64,000 nt of DNA from Diphasiastrum complanatum (GCA_029204225.1 CM055107.1:6484873-6548872), one strand, 5' to 3'. Counted from the first letter of the stretch, positions 13,181 to 25,214 are shown. Numbers and translations: made by a program. Notes: a model not told the origin generated them from the sequence alone.

Positions 13181-13385
13181 ATGTGGATCCTGAATAATTT
13201 TGATCTTCAGATTTAACATATCGTTAAATCTGAGATGTTGCTCCTTTGATAGAGCCTTTGTGAAGTAATCTGCTGCCATGTAGTTTGTTCTACAGAAAAC
13301 TAGTTCTACTTCCTTGTTGTGCACTTTTTCTCTAAAGTAATGATACCTGACTTCTATATGTTTGCTTCGAGAGACGATGTCTCTT
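13181..13385 (-). mobile_element. Copia RNase H C-terminal tail (family A), minus
   Basis: The minus strand encodes RSKHIEVRYHYFREKVHNKE, then MAADYFTKAL and a short tail ending before the polypurine tract at 13171-13179. This is the conserved end of copia RNase H next to its 3' LTR. It matches the plus-strand fragment at about 63270-63395. The sequence is cut at about 13386, where gypsy sequence on the plus strand begins. Confidence 0.85.
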
Positions 13386-14095
13386 GTCTTCCATAGATTT
13401 ACTTCCTACTACTTGCCATGCTCTGCTTGCCTATGCTACTTGGACAGGGCGTCCTAGTCCTCGTTCCATTCGGTTACATGTACGTATTACAGGTCGTGAG
13501 TATATTGCTTTAGTTGATACTAGTAGCACTCATTCTTTTATTAGCAGTTATATCACTAGTCGGATCCGTGCTTCACATGTTCCTGCTTCACAGCCTCTCA
13601 CAGTTGAGGTTGCCAGTTCCCATTCTTTTTCTAGTTCTCAGATGTTTCAGCGTTAACCATATCGCATTTGAGATTTTTTTGGACAGGCAGATCTTTACAT
13701 TATTCCTATGGAACGTTATGATCTTATTCTTGGTGCTGATTGGTTTGCATCTCTTGGAGCCGTTACACTGGACTTGACATAGTAGACATTGACATTTGTA
13801 CATGATGCAGTTACACACTCACTTGTTGGCATTGATTCTTAGGGAGACTTCCAATTTTATTTGCAGCCTGCCGAAGGCTCATTGTGCAGCCTTATTATGT
13901 GTTCAGCAGGCAGTACCAGTTCCTCCAGTTCTACTCCAACAGCCTCAGGTGATCTCTGACTTATTACATCAGTATGCTTTTGTCTTTTCAGAACCTACGA
14001 TGCTATCACCATTACGTGACGTGACCCATCATATTGACTTGCATCCTAGTTCTGCTCCTCCTTCCCGTCCCCCTTTACCGTATGTCTCGATCTGA
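13386..14095 (+). mobile_element. Chromovirus (Ty3/gypsy) protease and start of RT, decayed
   Basis: The reading around 13450-13570 gives RLHVRITGREYIALVDTSST followed by HSFIS, the retropepsin active-site block. The usual Asp-Thr-Gly is Asp-Thr-Ser here, so catalysis is likely lost. A second frame (13796-14091) gives the linker leading to RT ([20 protein letters not shown]). A frameshift near 14080 moves into the RT frame. No gag is seen upstream because the copia tail ends at 13385. Confidence 0.8.
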
Positions 14096-15330
14096 GCGTA
14101 ATGAGCTTGAGCTCCATATTATTGCCTTGTTAGATCAGGGTCTCATTGTTCCTAGTCACAACCCTTTTGGTGTCCCTGTTCTCCTTGTTAGTAAGAAAGA
14201 TGGTACCAAACGTCTTTGTATTGATTACTGTGCTTTAGATAAGTTGACTATTCGTAATTAGTACCCTATTCCACACATGGATGACCTCTTTGACCAGCTC
14301 GGTACCTCTAAAATCTTTTCCAAGATAAACCTTCGTTCTGGATATTACCAAACCAAGTTGCACCTTTCTGACGAACATAAGACTGCTTTTTGTACTCATT
14401 TTGGTTTATATGAATTTCGTGTGCTTCCTTTTGGTGTTACTAATGGCCCTCCTACATTCCATAATGTGATGAATAATGTCATGCGTCCGCTTCTTGGTCA
14501 TTGTGTCTTGGTCTATTTTAATGATATTTTTATTTTTAGTCAGTCTCTTGTTGAGCATGTTTCTCATCTTTCCTCTATATTTCAGTTACTTGTACATCAC
14601 CAGTTATTTGCTAAGTTGTCTAAATGTTCTTTTGTTGTTTCTGAGATCGAGTTTCTTGGTTTTCTTGTTTGTAATGGACACATTCGTCTGGACCCTCATA
14701 AGGTTTAGACCATCCAGGATTGGCCTATACCAACTGATATTCATCATGTTCGTATGTTCCTTGGGTTAGCCACTCACCTTTGTCGTCCAGTTCCTCATTT
14801 TGCCACTATTCCAGCTCTTCTTCATGCACTTTTAAAGAAGTCTAGTACTTTTCTTTGGACTTCTGATTGTCAGTCAACATTTGATACTCTTCGCTGTGTT
14901 GTTGTTGATGCTGTCGTTATGTGTTTAGCATAGTTTGATCAAACGTTTCTTGTTGAGACTAATGCTAGTAATGTTAATTTGGGTGCTTTACTTCGCCAGT
15001 CACAATGTATTATTGCTTATGAGTTGCATCGTCTTCGCTCTTATGAGCAACGTTATTCTGTGCATGAGAAAGAGCTTCTTGCTATTATCTATGCTCTTAA
15101 GAAGTGGCGTCATTATCTGTATCGAGTTCCATTTGCCATTATTACTGATCACCAGTCTTTACGTTATCTGTTTTCTCAATGTGACCTTAGTGATCGTCAA
15201 TTTCGTTAGTTGCAGTTTTTACAGTCTTCTAATTTTTCCATATCGTATCGTCCTGGTCATGCTAACACTACCGTTGATGCATTATCTCGTCTTTCATCTT
15301 TGTTGAATACACTAGTTTCTACTATTCCTC
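14080..15330 (+). mobile_element. Chromovirus reverse transcriptase and RNase H, decayed
   Basis: Frame 0 carries RT blocks in order: [33 protein letters not shown], then INLRSGYYQTKL and FRVLPFGVTNGPPTFHNVMN. The catalytic box is YFND (14514-14525) instead of YVDD, losing one metal-binding Asp. RNase H follows (FLVETNASN in place of ETDAS; then YSVHEKELLAIIYALKKWRHY and HANTTVDALSRL). In-frame stops occur at about 14259, 14706, 14931 and 15207. It would copy element RNA into DNA if intact; as read it is dead. Confidence 0.9.
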
Positions 15331-16466
15331 CATGATTTGATGATCTACTTGCAGCATACCTTACATGTTCTGATTTTCGTGATGTTTATAGTTCTTCCCC
15401 ACCTGTTTCGTCTCGTCCTCATCAGGTATACTCCATTGTTGACAACCGTCTTTATCGTTATGATTCTCTTTGTATTCCTAGTTCCTTGGGTATCCGTTCC
15501 CAATTGTTGTCGGATGCTCATTCTTCTCCTGTTGGGGGTCACTTTGGTTTTCAGAAGTCTTATGCTCGTCTCAAAGACCATTTCTATTGGCCCTCTCTTC
15601 GATCTGAGCTTGCTGTACGTATTCGTACATGTCCTTTTTGTCTTCGTAATAAGTACTCCCATGCTAAATCTGCTGGTTTGCTCCAAAGTTGGCCTATTCC
15701 TCATCGCCAGTGGACTGATATATCTATGGACTTTATCCTTGGCCTTCCCCATACCCAGCGTGGTCACGATTCATGTATGGTGGTAGTTGACAGGTTCTCA
15801 AATTAGGCACATTTTATACCAGTTCGCAGTACTATCACAGCAGAGCAGTGTGCATGTTTGTTCCTATCAGAGATTTTTCGCCTGCATGGATTTTCTCGTA
15901 CTATCCTTTCTGATCGAGATAGGAAGGATTGGGATCAACATTTATGTTTAGCAGAGTATAGTTATAATAGCTTTGTTAGTACCAGCACAGGTGTCTCACC
16001 ATTTTTATTATCTCATGGCTATTCACCTCTTTTACCTGGCATTCCTCTCCCTCTTGAGGATACACATGTCACATTTGCATCTTTTTTATCAGGTGCTTGA
16101 GAGCTTATTACCCGGGTCAGTTCTCATTTACACATGTTCAGCAGCGTTATCAGACCTCAGTTGATCGTCATCGCCGCCATGTTGAGTTTCAACTTGGAGA
16201 TACAGTTTATCTATGCCTACGGTTTGCACGTCATCATTTTGTCCAAAGCCATGCTTCTACTGAGAAGCTTGCACCACGTTATTATGGGCCTTATCGCATT
16301 TTGGAAGTTCTTAGTCCAGTTACATATCGCTTATAGCTTCCTGCTTTCACACGCGTCTGTGATGTATTCCATGTCAGTTTATTATGTGCTACTATTGAGG
16401 ATGACGCTCCTTGTGATGCTGAGTTTCCTATTGCTCCAGAGTTATTTCCATTTTTACCTGTTGTTA
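15330..16466 (+). mobile_element. Chromovirus integrase with a core deletion
   Basis: The HHCC zinc domain is visible (HSSPVGGHFGFQKSYARLK, then CPFCLRNK), followed by the first core segment WTDISMDFILGLPH and the RTILSDRD segment near 15900-15920. There the sequence jumps to KDWDQHLCLAEYSYNS; about 45 residues expected between, including the region with the catalytic Glu, are missing. The C-terminal part (ADRHRRxVEFQxGD-like, 16160-16195; LAPRYYGPYRILE, 16270-16308) continues in frame 2 with a TAG at 16334-16336. Integrase would insert the DNA copy; the deletion rules out function. Confidence 0.88.
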
Positions 16467-16687
16467 TATTACAGGTTCGTCTATACCATAGTCGACGCCG
16501 CCGGCAGATTCAATTTTTGGTCCAGTGGGATGGTCGTCCTATTGAGGAGGCCACATGGGAGCCTATTGATGTCTTTTATCATACACTATCACTTGCGGAT
16601 CAGGATCGTGCTCTTGCTGCACTTGTTGATTGCTCTACATCAGATGTTGTTCTAGTTGTTGATGCACCAGGGCTTGCTACTACTTGA
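16467..16687 (+). mobile_element. C-terminal chromodomain of the gypsy integrase
   Basis: In frame with 16097-16336 after one stop, 16469-16590 encodes LQVRLYHSRRRRQIQFLVQW followed by DGRPIEEATWEP, the chromodomain pattern found at the end of chromovirus integrases. Such domains are thought to steer insertion to marked chromatin. The frame ends at TGA 16685-16687. This places the element in the chromovirus branch of Ty3/gypsy. Confidence 0.85.
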
Positions 16688-17170
16688 TCTAGTTTCTTTT
16701 CGGCAGTTGGGCCTTTTTCTTTTGTGCCAAGGAGAATTATGGACTCGGCTCATTACATTCGCCGCGTCCATTTACATTCACTTTACTTTATGCATAAGCA
16801 GGCTTTGGGCGCTTTTTTACTCATTAGTGACACTTAGACTATATGGTTGGCCTTTGGCCTTATTATTCATTATTACGCCATTTGGACATATTACTGGAGA
16901 GTGGGGGCCTTCTTGGAGGGTGCACTATTTGCCCTCCCAGTTGGGCCCTAGCCACCGGAAGCTTCCTTTTAGGGCTTCCTCTTGGCTATAAGTAGGGAAA
17001 CTGTGTCATTTGTTATTCAGTTGATGATATTGATCTCTCTCTCTTTAGCCTCCTTAATCTCTCTCTTTCCTGCTTTCTAGGGTTAAGTCTTGCTTATGTG
17101 CTGCTTTCATAGCTTAAGTCTTGCTTATGTGATGCTTTCATAGCTTAGCTCTAGATCAGTTGTGGCTCTA
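16688..17170 (+). mobile_element. Chromovirus 3' region and probable LTR
   Basis: After the pol stop there is a purine run (16893-16904), then a GC-richer stretch, a TATA-like GGCTATAAGTAGG (about 16983) and a CT-rich region, typical of an LTR promoter. A 31 bp unit, TTAAGTCTTGCTTATGTGCT and 11 further bases, is repeated in tandem at 17083-17113 and 17114-17144. LTR ends could not be fixed. Confidence 0.5.
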
Positions 17171-17276
17171 TTCGTAACTGGATACCATGTAGGAAAACAA
17201 GATTTAAGGCACCAATATCTAACTATCAATCAATCTCCACAAGACACAAGAGAGAAGAGGCTGGGCACCCAACTCT

Positions 17277-17383
<107 letters not shown>

Positions 17384-17901
17384 CAACAACACAAATAATG
17401 GAGAGCAATGCTTAGCCAAATTGAATAATGTGACAAAAAAAGCCAGTATGTACTCTACCTAATTACTAAAGCTAGGGCACCTCCAAAAGTCAAAATAGGG
17501 CCCCTAAACCAAATTAGACCCCTAAGGATCCACATTAGAGAAAATATGGGCCCAAAGAGGGCCCTATAAGAAATGCCATGTAGGAGAAAGAAAAATAACT
17601 ATAAAGTAATTATAATATCATTTTCTAACTTCTTTACGCATCTACCTGTACTACTTTCCATGTAAATGAATGCGCCTTAGTTTAGTCACATCAAACTTCA
17701 CCGGTGTTTAACCATAGTTAAAATATAATTTTTCAAAATGCTAAAATATTTCCTCCTAATAGTTGGGAACACTCAAAAATTTGAATTAGGAATGACATTT
17801 CTGAGAAAAGCCTACGCCATCTCTATCTCCAGCAGAGTTGTTAGCGCCATCTCCAGCTTTGTTATTGTCATTGTGTTGTTTGTTACTATACTACTGTACT
17901 G

Positions 17902-18531
17902 ATGACAAAGCTTTATCATCTTCATGTGGATCTGTCACCGGAATATGCTCCGTTCAGGACGAAAAATTCAAAGCAACCCAAATTGTCAACTTTCAATATG
18001 GTCCGATACAGGGAGGAAAAGCTAAAACATGTAGATTTATGGTCATCAGGAACATTGTATCCTATTGATCCATGTTCATTGCAACATCCAGATTTTCATT
18101 CGGTGAGTCAGTTAATAATCTATGTGTGTCATGGTAAAAATGGCCTTTTGGGTTACTGTGAGAATTTGATGCTCTATGGGAATGCACATTCAATGCAATG
18201 AATACATTATTTGGAAGAGGAATTAAGGAAAATATCAAAGGAGTGCGAAGAAAAATCTACAAAGATGAAAACTTGTTTGGATGAAAATGAGATGCTCAAG
18301 GAGGAGATCCAAAGGTTGAAATCTTCTTTGCATCATTATACAACTAGTAATGATGAGATAAAAACTGCATTTCAATCCATGCGTATCTCATATTTGTCTC
18401 TTGTTAAAGATATGGATGTGCTCAACAGAAAGGTCCGAAGCAACAATAGGAAAAGACTAGTAAACAAGGATATATGTGATCTATCATCCAGAGGAGGTCA
18501 TAGAAAAAGACGAGTACATGCATTCAAGTAA
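17902..18531 (+). pseudogene. Unrecognised broken reading frame with a coiled-coil C terminus
   Basis: One frame runs from ATG 17902 to the stop at 18529-18531 with a single TGA at 18199-18201, about 209 codons in all. The first part contains KLKHVDLWSSGTLYPIDPCS and CHGKNGLLGYC. The second is charged and heptad-like (EEELRKISKECEEKSTKMKT, ENEMLKEEIQRLKSS), then basic (RKRRVHAF). I do not recognise the family. It sits between two gypsy elements and could be a transposon accessory protein or a host pseudogene. Confidence 0.35.
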
Positions 18532-18879
18532 GCTATAGCTTATTTGGTACTGAAAGTTGCTTGAACTTTTTGATTTATTCATAATCACTAATTTTGTTAT
18601 TTATTCATTTTAGAGTAGTTTTAGGTAGATTTTTAGGTGTTTAGAGTTAGTTTTTGTATTTTTTTGTGTTTGGACTGTTCATAGGCAGAGGAGGTGTGAG
18701 TGGGTAGAGGAGGCCCTGAACAGCCTCTAAGGGCTTGAAACCCAAACCAACCAGCCAAAAAATCCAAAAAACACACCAATCTGCAATTTTGGAGAAAAAA
18801 AGAGCCTAAAATCTCATCAGATTTTTATATCTCCAAAACCAGTGAATTAACTCTTGCATGACTGGCAGCATCTCCAAGG

Positions 18880-19570
18880 TACTGTCCCGGACCTGCATAG
18901 AAGCCTGTGAGAGTTAGTTCCAAGCAGATTGTAAACATTAGAGAAAAATCATAAAAAATTCAAAAAACCCTTGAAAAAATCCAAAAAAAATTCAAATCTT
19001 TATAAGAACTCTCGCAGAGCCCTCTGAAGTTCCATCTCAATGAGACCATGACACAAAGAAACTTTTGAGAGTTAGTTTGATGTCTAAGTGCCTGTGCGAG
19101 AGTTCCCAGTGAAAAAAAAAAAAGGAAAAGTACTAGTGAACCCTCGTAGACAGCAAAATTTTCAGTTCCAGTGGTCAAGAACTCTCGCAGAGGATTCTGA
19201 AGTTCCATCTCAGTGAGACCAGGACACATAAGAGCTTGCGAGAGTTAGTTTAATTCCAGTGAGCAGAAAACTTGGTTTAAGAGCTAAAAAATCATTAAAA
19301 AGTGAAGATCCAGCAAATCCTCCCAGTAAGAACTCTCACAAACTCTCTCAATCGATTCAAAATGTCAATTTACATCAGTGTTGAGGCCTGCGAGAGCTAG
19401 TTTTGAGATTTGGTGAAGATCAAGCCAAAAAAGTGGTTTTGAACCCTCGCAGACAGTGAAATTTTCACTTCTTGCAAGAGTTAACTCTCGCCGAGAATTC
19501 TATAGTGAGATCTGACCCAGATCCAGCTACTGTGAGCCTTGCGAGAGTTACTTCCCAAAGATCAGAGAGA
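18880..19570 (+). repeat. Cluster of CTCTCGCA / TGCGAGAG words
   Basis: Words ACTCTCGCA and its complement TGCGAGAGTT recur at least ten times (for example 19012, 19093, 19179, 19228, 19388, 19445, 19483, 19533). Two ~75 bp copies, built on ACTCTCGCAGAG...CTGAAGTTCCATCTCA...GAGAGTTAGTTT, start at about 19012 and 19177. Because both orientations occur, local hairpins are possible. It lies just upstream of a gypsy gag and may be its leader or LTR. Confidence 0.6.
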
Positions 19571-19799
19571 TATCAGATTTTTTATCTGCAAAAACAGCTA
19601 AAGAACCCTTGCACAACCAACCTTTGCACAAGAGAATACTTGCAGACTAGATCAGTGAAAAGATCTACATCAGATCTAGCTACTGTCAAAATCTCAGGTC
19701 AATCAGTGCAAGGAGTAAAAATTTATCAAGGAAAAACCACCGTAAAAGGCCTAAAATTCACTTCCAATCGATCAAATCGATCAGATCCTTGAGATCCAG

Positions 19800-20935
19800 A
19801 CAACATCCTACTGTATAAGCAAGATCCAATCACAGAAAGGATCAAGGACTATATTGAGCGGGTCAAACACTTACGATCCGAGTGTAGTGCAACCCTAACT
19901 CCCGATCATGCGGTGATCATGTGGTTCCTAGCCGGACTACCATGAAACATCAGAAGAGAACTAAAACGACGGGAGCAGTACGCTACTCTGCAAGAAGCTA
20001 TGGAAGATGCCATCAGGTAAGAGGATGAGAGATCTGACGACGAATATCCATCCACCCACACCCCTACTCCCTCGTTAGCATCATTATCATCAACCGCATC
20101 TGCTCTATCCACAAATCTGTTGTTGGAGCAAATGACGAAATTACACAAACAGCAGATGGAGAAACCTACGGCGTAGTTTGACCAAAAATTGAATGCCTTA
20201 CAGGGAGCTGTAAGAGTAACGCCACATCAACCGGAACCAAACCAGCTGTAGTATCCAAGACGAAAAAATATATGGTGTTCAGTGCGCATGCAAAACCATA
20301 TAGCGAACGAGTGTCCAGTCCAGCAAAATCTGAGACTGACACATAGATTATGTCATCTGTGCAATGCAACATCGCACGATACGGCATTTTGCCCATTCAA
20401 CCCCCGGATTGTTCAACAGAAGAAAAGTCCTTATCAGACTTCTTATCCTTAGCATCAAGGGGCACCCAACGCGGCACCAAGGTATGGCGCACCAAATCAC
20501 CCACAACGTATGGCCTTACCTGCTCCACCAGGGCCAACCAATCAACAAGTGGCCCATGTAAACCTGACAGCAGCGGAACCAGAGATGCAAATGCCACCTC
20601 AACCTGAGCAGCAGCAATGGAATGGACCAAATGAACCATTTATGGATACTGTCATAAATGAATATGTTGTGGCCTATGCAGCTCAAACTCAGCGTCAAGG
20701 TGGAAGAAATTACGGCTGCTACGGATGCGGCGAAATACACAAAATTGCGGAATGTCCCTACAAGAGACAATATACATCCTTTTGCCGAGAATGCGGTTAT
20801 GGGCACTGTTACAAGAATTGTCCATTTAAACCTGGAACCAATGCACCTCTTAACTTCATTGCAATATAGCAACCAGCGGTTCCAGCAGGGATGCCATTGG
20901 AAGGACGACAATTCCACGCTCCTATGTTAGCTATT
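19800..20935 (+). mobile_element. Ty3/gypsy gag with four zinc-knuckle motifs, decayed
   Basis: Frame 2 gives a capsid-like segment (TERIKDYIERVKHLRSE, MWFLAGLP, RREQYATLQEAMEDAI), then four Cys/His motifs: 20276-20314 (CX2RX3HX4C, second Cys lost), 20351-20392 (CX2CX4HX4C), 20717-20755 (CX2CX3HX4C) and 20783-20821 (CX2CX3HX4C). A Pro/Gln-rich spacer separates motifs two and three. Stops at about 19941, 20022, 20175, 20249 and 20447 interrupt the frame. Zinc knuckles in gag bind and package RNA; one or two is usual. The N terminus is missing or unrecognised. Confidence 0.8.
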
Positions 20936-22820
20936 ATGTGAGCGTAGAAGAGGAAGGAAGTGGCTCCCTCACCACTACCATCAGTCACTGACGACCAACC
21001 CTCAACTTCCGCGTCATATCCAAATGTGAGGGAAGAAAGAAGGTAGTACCAAAAAATAAGACACTGGGTACAGAAAACACAAGCGGAAAAAAAAGAGCAA
21101 GAAAGAGTTGATCCCAAAGAACCTCCAGTTAGCGTCGAATGAGAACCGCAAGCGGGCTCACCACTGCGCACTGATCAAATGATCGGTTGCACCAACATGA
21201 ACCACCTTTTCACATGGTGGAGCCCAAGGAACCACGCACTGAAAGGCTTATCCTTTTATTGTCAAGTCGTGTTAGTTTACCACTCGGAGAACTACTGCGA
21301 ATTGCACCACAAGTGAAAAGCCTTCTAGCTGAATGGGCCAAAGCGGATGAGGAGCCAGTAGTGCCTGAGCCCATATATTGTACAGGCTATGAAGAAACAA
21401 GTAACGTCCTCCACATCGGAGCAGCATGGGCAAGTGAGGAACACAACATCACTTTGCCCATCAAACACAAGAGATACGAGGACGAGGCAGCCGTGGTAGA
21501 TGGAGGATCGGGTGTCAATTTGATCTCCACTACTTTATATGAAAAATGGGATTTACAAGAGTTGAAGCCAGCAAGATTTGCCATCAAGCTGGTAGATCAA
21601 TCCTGTGTGAAACCGAAAGGTGTAGTTGTCGATATCCCTGTAAAGATAGCAGGCATGTAGTTTGTGATTACTTTTGTAGTCATGGATATACCTGAATCTC
21701 TATCTGCATACCGTGTTTTAGGGAAGACCATGGTTGAGGACTGCGCAAGTAGTACACAACTGGGGTACGGGAAAACTCACCTTCGAAAATAGAGAATAGG
21801 CTGTAAAGGTTGATCCAACCACATGGGCGGTGAAACCTATTGCACCCAAAGGTGATGACGGATCATCCATGACAGATCACATGATTGATCACAAGGCCAG
21901 CCAAGTGAGGTCACTATGATTCAAAGACGGATGTCGCGGTATGGACAGATGCATTAGCAACTATTGACTGCCAGGCATGTCAATATGAATCAGATCCAGA
22001 ACCTAGTACATCTTCACCCAAATGTTACACCGTGGACACACCAATCACATTTGGGGTGAATATGATAAACGTAGCATGGCTGGCAGCAGAGCCTATTTAG
22101 AACCCAGTGGACGATGATCTAGTCCCTTGGCAACATGCTCTAGTTTATAATAAGGAGATTGAGCTGACTCATGAACAGGTCCTACATCACATGGACTTAG
22201 ATCGTTATGGAACCAAGAAAGTACCAGCTCAACCACCACAAAAGTCTGCTATGGCGAAAGTCTCAAGGATCGATCCACCCAAGGCACCTGCAAATAAGAA
22301 GAATCAGTTGAAGCAACGCTACAACCAGGTGATCTGATGGAGTGATCTACCCAAAGAGGCAATAGCTACAGTGGATGTTGATATTCGCAACCATGAGGAG
22401 AATGTCACGGCAGTCCCGGTGAAAGACAACAAGGATGAATCTACCAAAATGACAAAAAAGAGTAAAAAGAAAGTGTTGGATTCCTTGAAGTCAATCAAGA
22501 TAGACTCAGATACAGCGTCATCTTCTACACATGTGACAGAAAATCAAAAAATGACCAGTCGGGCTAAGATCAATATGCTGAAAAGAGGAATCTTGATGAG
22601 TGCCAGTTCACGAGATGCTTGAGACTTTCAAGAATTACACCTTGGACGACGTGGTAATCATGATGCCGCAAGCCCAGAGAGAACCTGATCAAAGTCAGGC
22701 ACCAACTGAACAAGTCTTTGAGGGACCTGCGAGAACACAGCCAATGAATCTTGCCGAGCCAGGTGAAGAAGAAAAGACAGTGCATTTGGGAGAGCAGTTA
22801 ACACCCACACAGTTCAAGAG
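20936..22820 (+). mobile_element. Gypsy protease and linker to RT, decayed
   Basis: In 21187-21660 the block AAVVDGGSGVNLISTTLYEK is the retropepsin active-site region with DGGSG in place of DTGAS, preceded by LLRIAPQVKSLLAEWAK. The frame then continues with stops (FVITFVVMDIPESLS, RVLGKTM). Segments 22107-22337 and 22371-22622 are a charged, Lys-rich linker (KKSKKKVLDSLKSIKIDSD) expected before RT. The same order, gag-protease-RT, runs through the element. Several frameshifts make it inactive. Confidence 0.75.
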
Positions 22821-23762
22821 ACTATGATCGTTGTTGGTGGAATATAAAGACTGTTTTTCCTGGAGTTATAGTGACCTGAAGGGCATTGCACCAATAGTAG
22901 TCCAACACACCATACCCTTGGTGGATGGAATAGTCCCCAGGGTAAGCCGTTATTACACTGCAACCCGAATTATATTGAGCTAATCAAGCAGGAGTTGCAG
23001 AAGCTGATGGATGCAGATTTCATCTATGAAATCGAGCACACAAAATGGGTATCACCAATAGTTATAGTACCCAAGAAGAACTACAAAATGCGGATTTGTG
23101 TGAATCTGAAGGCGCTAAATGCAGTCACCAAAAAAGATCATTTTCCTTTATCATTTATGAAAAGTGTCCTCAACAGAGTAGCCAGCGCCAAGGCCTACAG
23201 TTTTTTAGACAGCTTCAATGGCTACAACTAGGTGAAGATAGCCCCCCAGAACCAGCACAAGATAGCATTTTTTACAAAATGGGAAACCTATGCCTGTAAA
23301 GTGATGCCATTCGGACTTTGCAATGCCCCAAGCACCTTCCAACGAGTCATGTAGGTGGCATTCAAAGATTATCTGCAAACATTTCTGGAAATTTTCTTGG
23401 TCGATCTGTGCATGCATGGACCAGACTCATAACACTTATCCAACCTGGAGAAGGTGTTATAAAAATGTCGCGACTACCAGATCTCCCTAAATCCAGAAAA
23501 ATGTCAATTCTGGGTAACACATGGCTTGATTCTCGGCCATATAGTGTCAAGACACGGGATCACCACAGATCTATCAAAGATCAGGATCATTATTGATCTA
23601 CCACCACCGGGGACGATCCGCGAAGTCTATATCCTCATGGGTCATGCTAACTATTACAGGATCTTCATTCTTGATTTTGTGGAGTTAGCCCGACCAATTT
23701 ACAAACTCACAATGGATCCACATTGGAACGAGAAAGCCCTAAAGTTAACATTCATCTTTTGA
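22821..23762 (+). mobile_element. Ty3/gypsy (Athila/Tat-like) reverse transcriptase fragment
   Basis: The blocks are clear: EYKDCFSWSYSDLKGIAP, LMDADFIYEIEHTKWVSPIV, VPKKNYKMRICVNLKALNAV, YSFLDSFNGYN, VMPFGLCNAPSTFQRVM. They resemble the Athila/Tat branch. The catalytic box reads FLVDL (about 23394-23408), with Val in place of the first Asp. It continues to the start of the RNase H connection (HIVSRHGITTD, then GHANYYR), ending at TGA 23760-23762. The next ~50 bp run up to the LTR element inserted at 23813. Confidence 0.85.
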
Positions 23763-23812
23763 AGAGGCCGAGATCAAGAAGTCTATGGATGCATCACCTA
23801 TTATTGATTTTG

Positions 23813-24642
23813 TGGAAAAAGTACAAAAAGGACCAAGAGTGGATCCTAATCTGATCCTCAAGAGGGATTGGTTGTCAGATTACTTGATCTATCAATCTAC
23901 TTCAGATTAAGATCAATCTAGATCAATTCTAGACACAAAATCCTAACAAGAGCCATCATTAATTGAAGATAAGTGTACTTTATGGTTTCACACGTGTGAA
24001 AAATTGTCTGAGTATGGACTCCAACCTGAAAATCAAGTACACATTGATAGAATCTCAAAACAATCAAAACAAATGTAGACAAATGGAGAGAATCACTCAA
24101 AATTGCTTCCAAAACCAAGATTGGTGTCTCACAATGATTATGGCCGAATGTGGCTTTGTATATACAATAAGTGGGAGCTTGTGGTACTGATCATCCCTCT
24201 GATCCCACATGTGTGAAGGTGCTTTGTCATATGATGATTCATCATGCAAAACTGACACTTGGACAAAACCTTCTATTTTGAGCACTTTTGGTCCCATTTC
24301 CTTCTATATGGAGATCTACTTGGAAATCTTCTAGAAGTCAAAATTCGCCTACTTCAGCTTATTCCACACATGTGAGCTGTCCTCTACACATGTGATATGA
24401 CACCTAGCCAAAGGATGTGGCTCATGCAATCAATACATTGATGCCATGTGTCATATGTCTAGAAAACTAGTTTTTGGCCTTTTTAGCCACTAGAACTTGA
24501 ATTAAATCATATGTACAACCTATATGATTATGGTACATGACAAGTACACTATTTGCACATGTGGGAACAGGCTCCACACATGTGTGTTTATCTATATACA
24601 AGATTTTTGGCCTCTACCAAGGTTATTTTTGCATTTTTCACA
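23813..24642 (-). repeat. 3' LTR of the minus-strand element
   Basis: 830 bp with TG...CA ends. It matches the right LTR but retains two segments absent there: about 165 bp (roughly 23871-24038, bounded by TCAAG words) and 18 bp (about 24101-24118, bounded by ATTG). It contains seven CACATGTG/CACGTGTG palindromes and a TATA-like TGTATATAC near 24160. Confidence 0.85.
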
Positions 24643-25214
24643 CTCCTCAAAAATATAGCTTGGTAAATCTAGCTTGATGGAAAACATGATGATCTTGAAG
24701 TTGACTCCATGGGCTGAATTGGTCTTTGTTGGTTCAAAAGGTGTGAAGATCAGCCAATGAGCTTGATGTTGATCTGAAATCACCATATCCATGATAGTGT
24801 TTCTTTGATGTTGATATCTTTGATGAGCTTGAGAGCTTTGCACCATCCAAGCACCTCCAAAATTGATCCCTTCCAAATTTTATGTAGATGCTTGACCTTG
24901 AGGCTTGATCCTTCACATGAGATATGCTCCTCTTTCCCTTGAAATGTGAGCCACATGGATTCAACCATATTTCTTGAGTTTATTTTTGGAATCACAATTT
25001 GAGAAGGTCTCTCCTCCTCAATCCTTGGCACACTTGAACCTTGAGGAGGATTCTCTTCCTCAATCCTTGCCACATTTGAACCTTGAGATGACTCCTTAAG
25101 ATCCTCTTCATGTGCTCCTTTTTTATGGAAATCCGAGACTTCCATGTCTCATAATGATCACAACAAGTATGATCATTCAATATGCACTTCCTATGATTAT
25201 CAAGATTACTTATG

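Noticed and set aside
18880-19570. CRISPR-like array
   Set aside because: Spacing is irregular, both orientations occur, and this is plant nuclear DNA.
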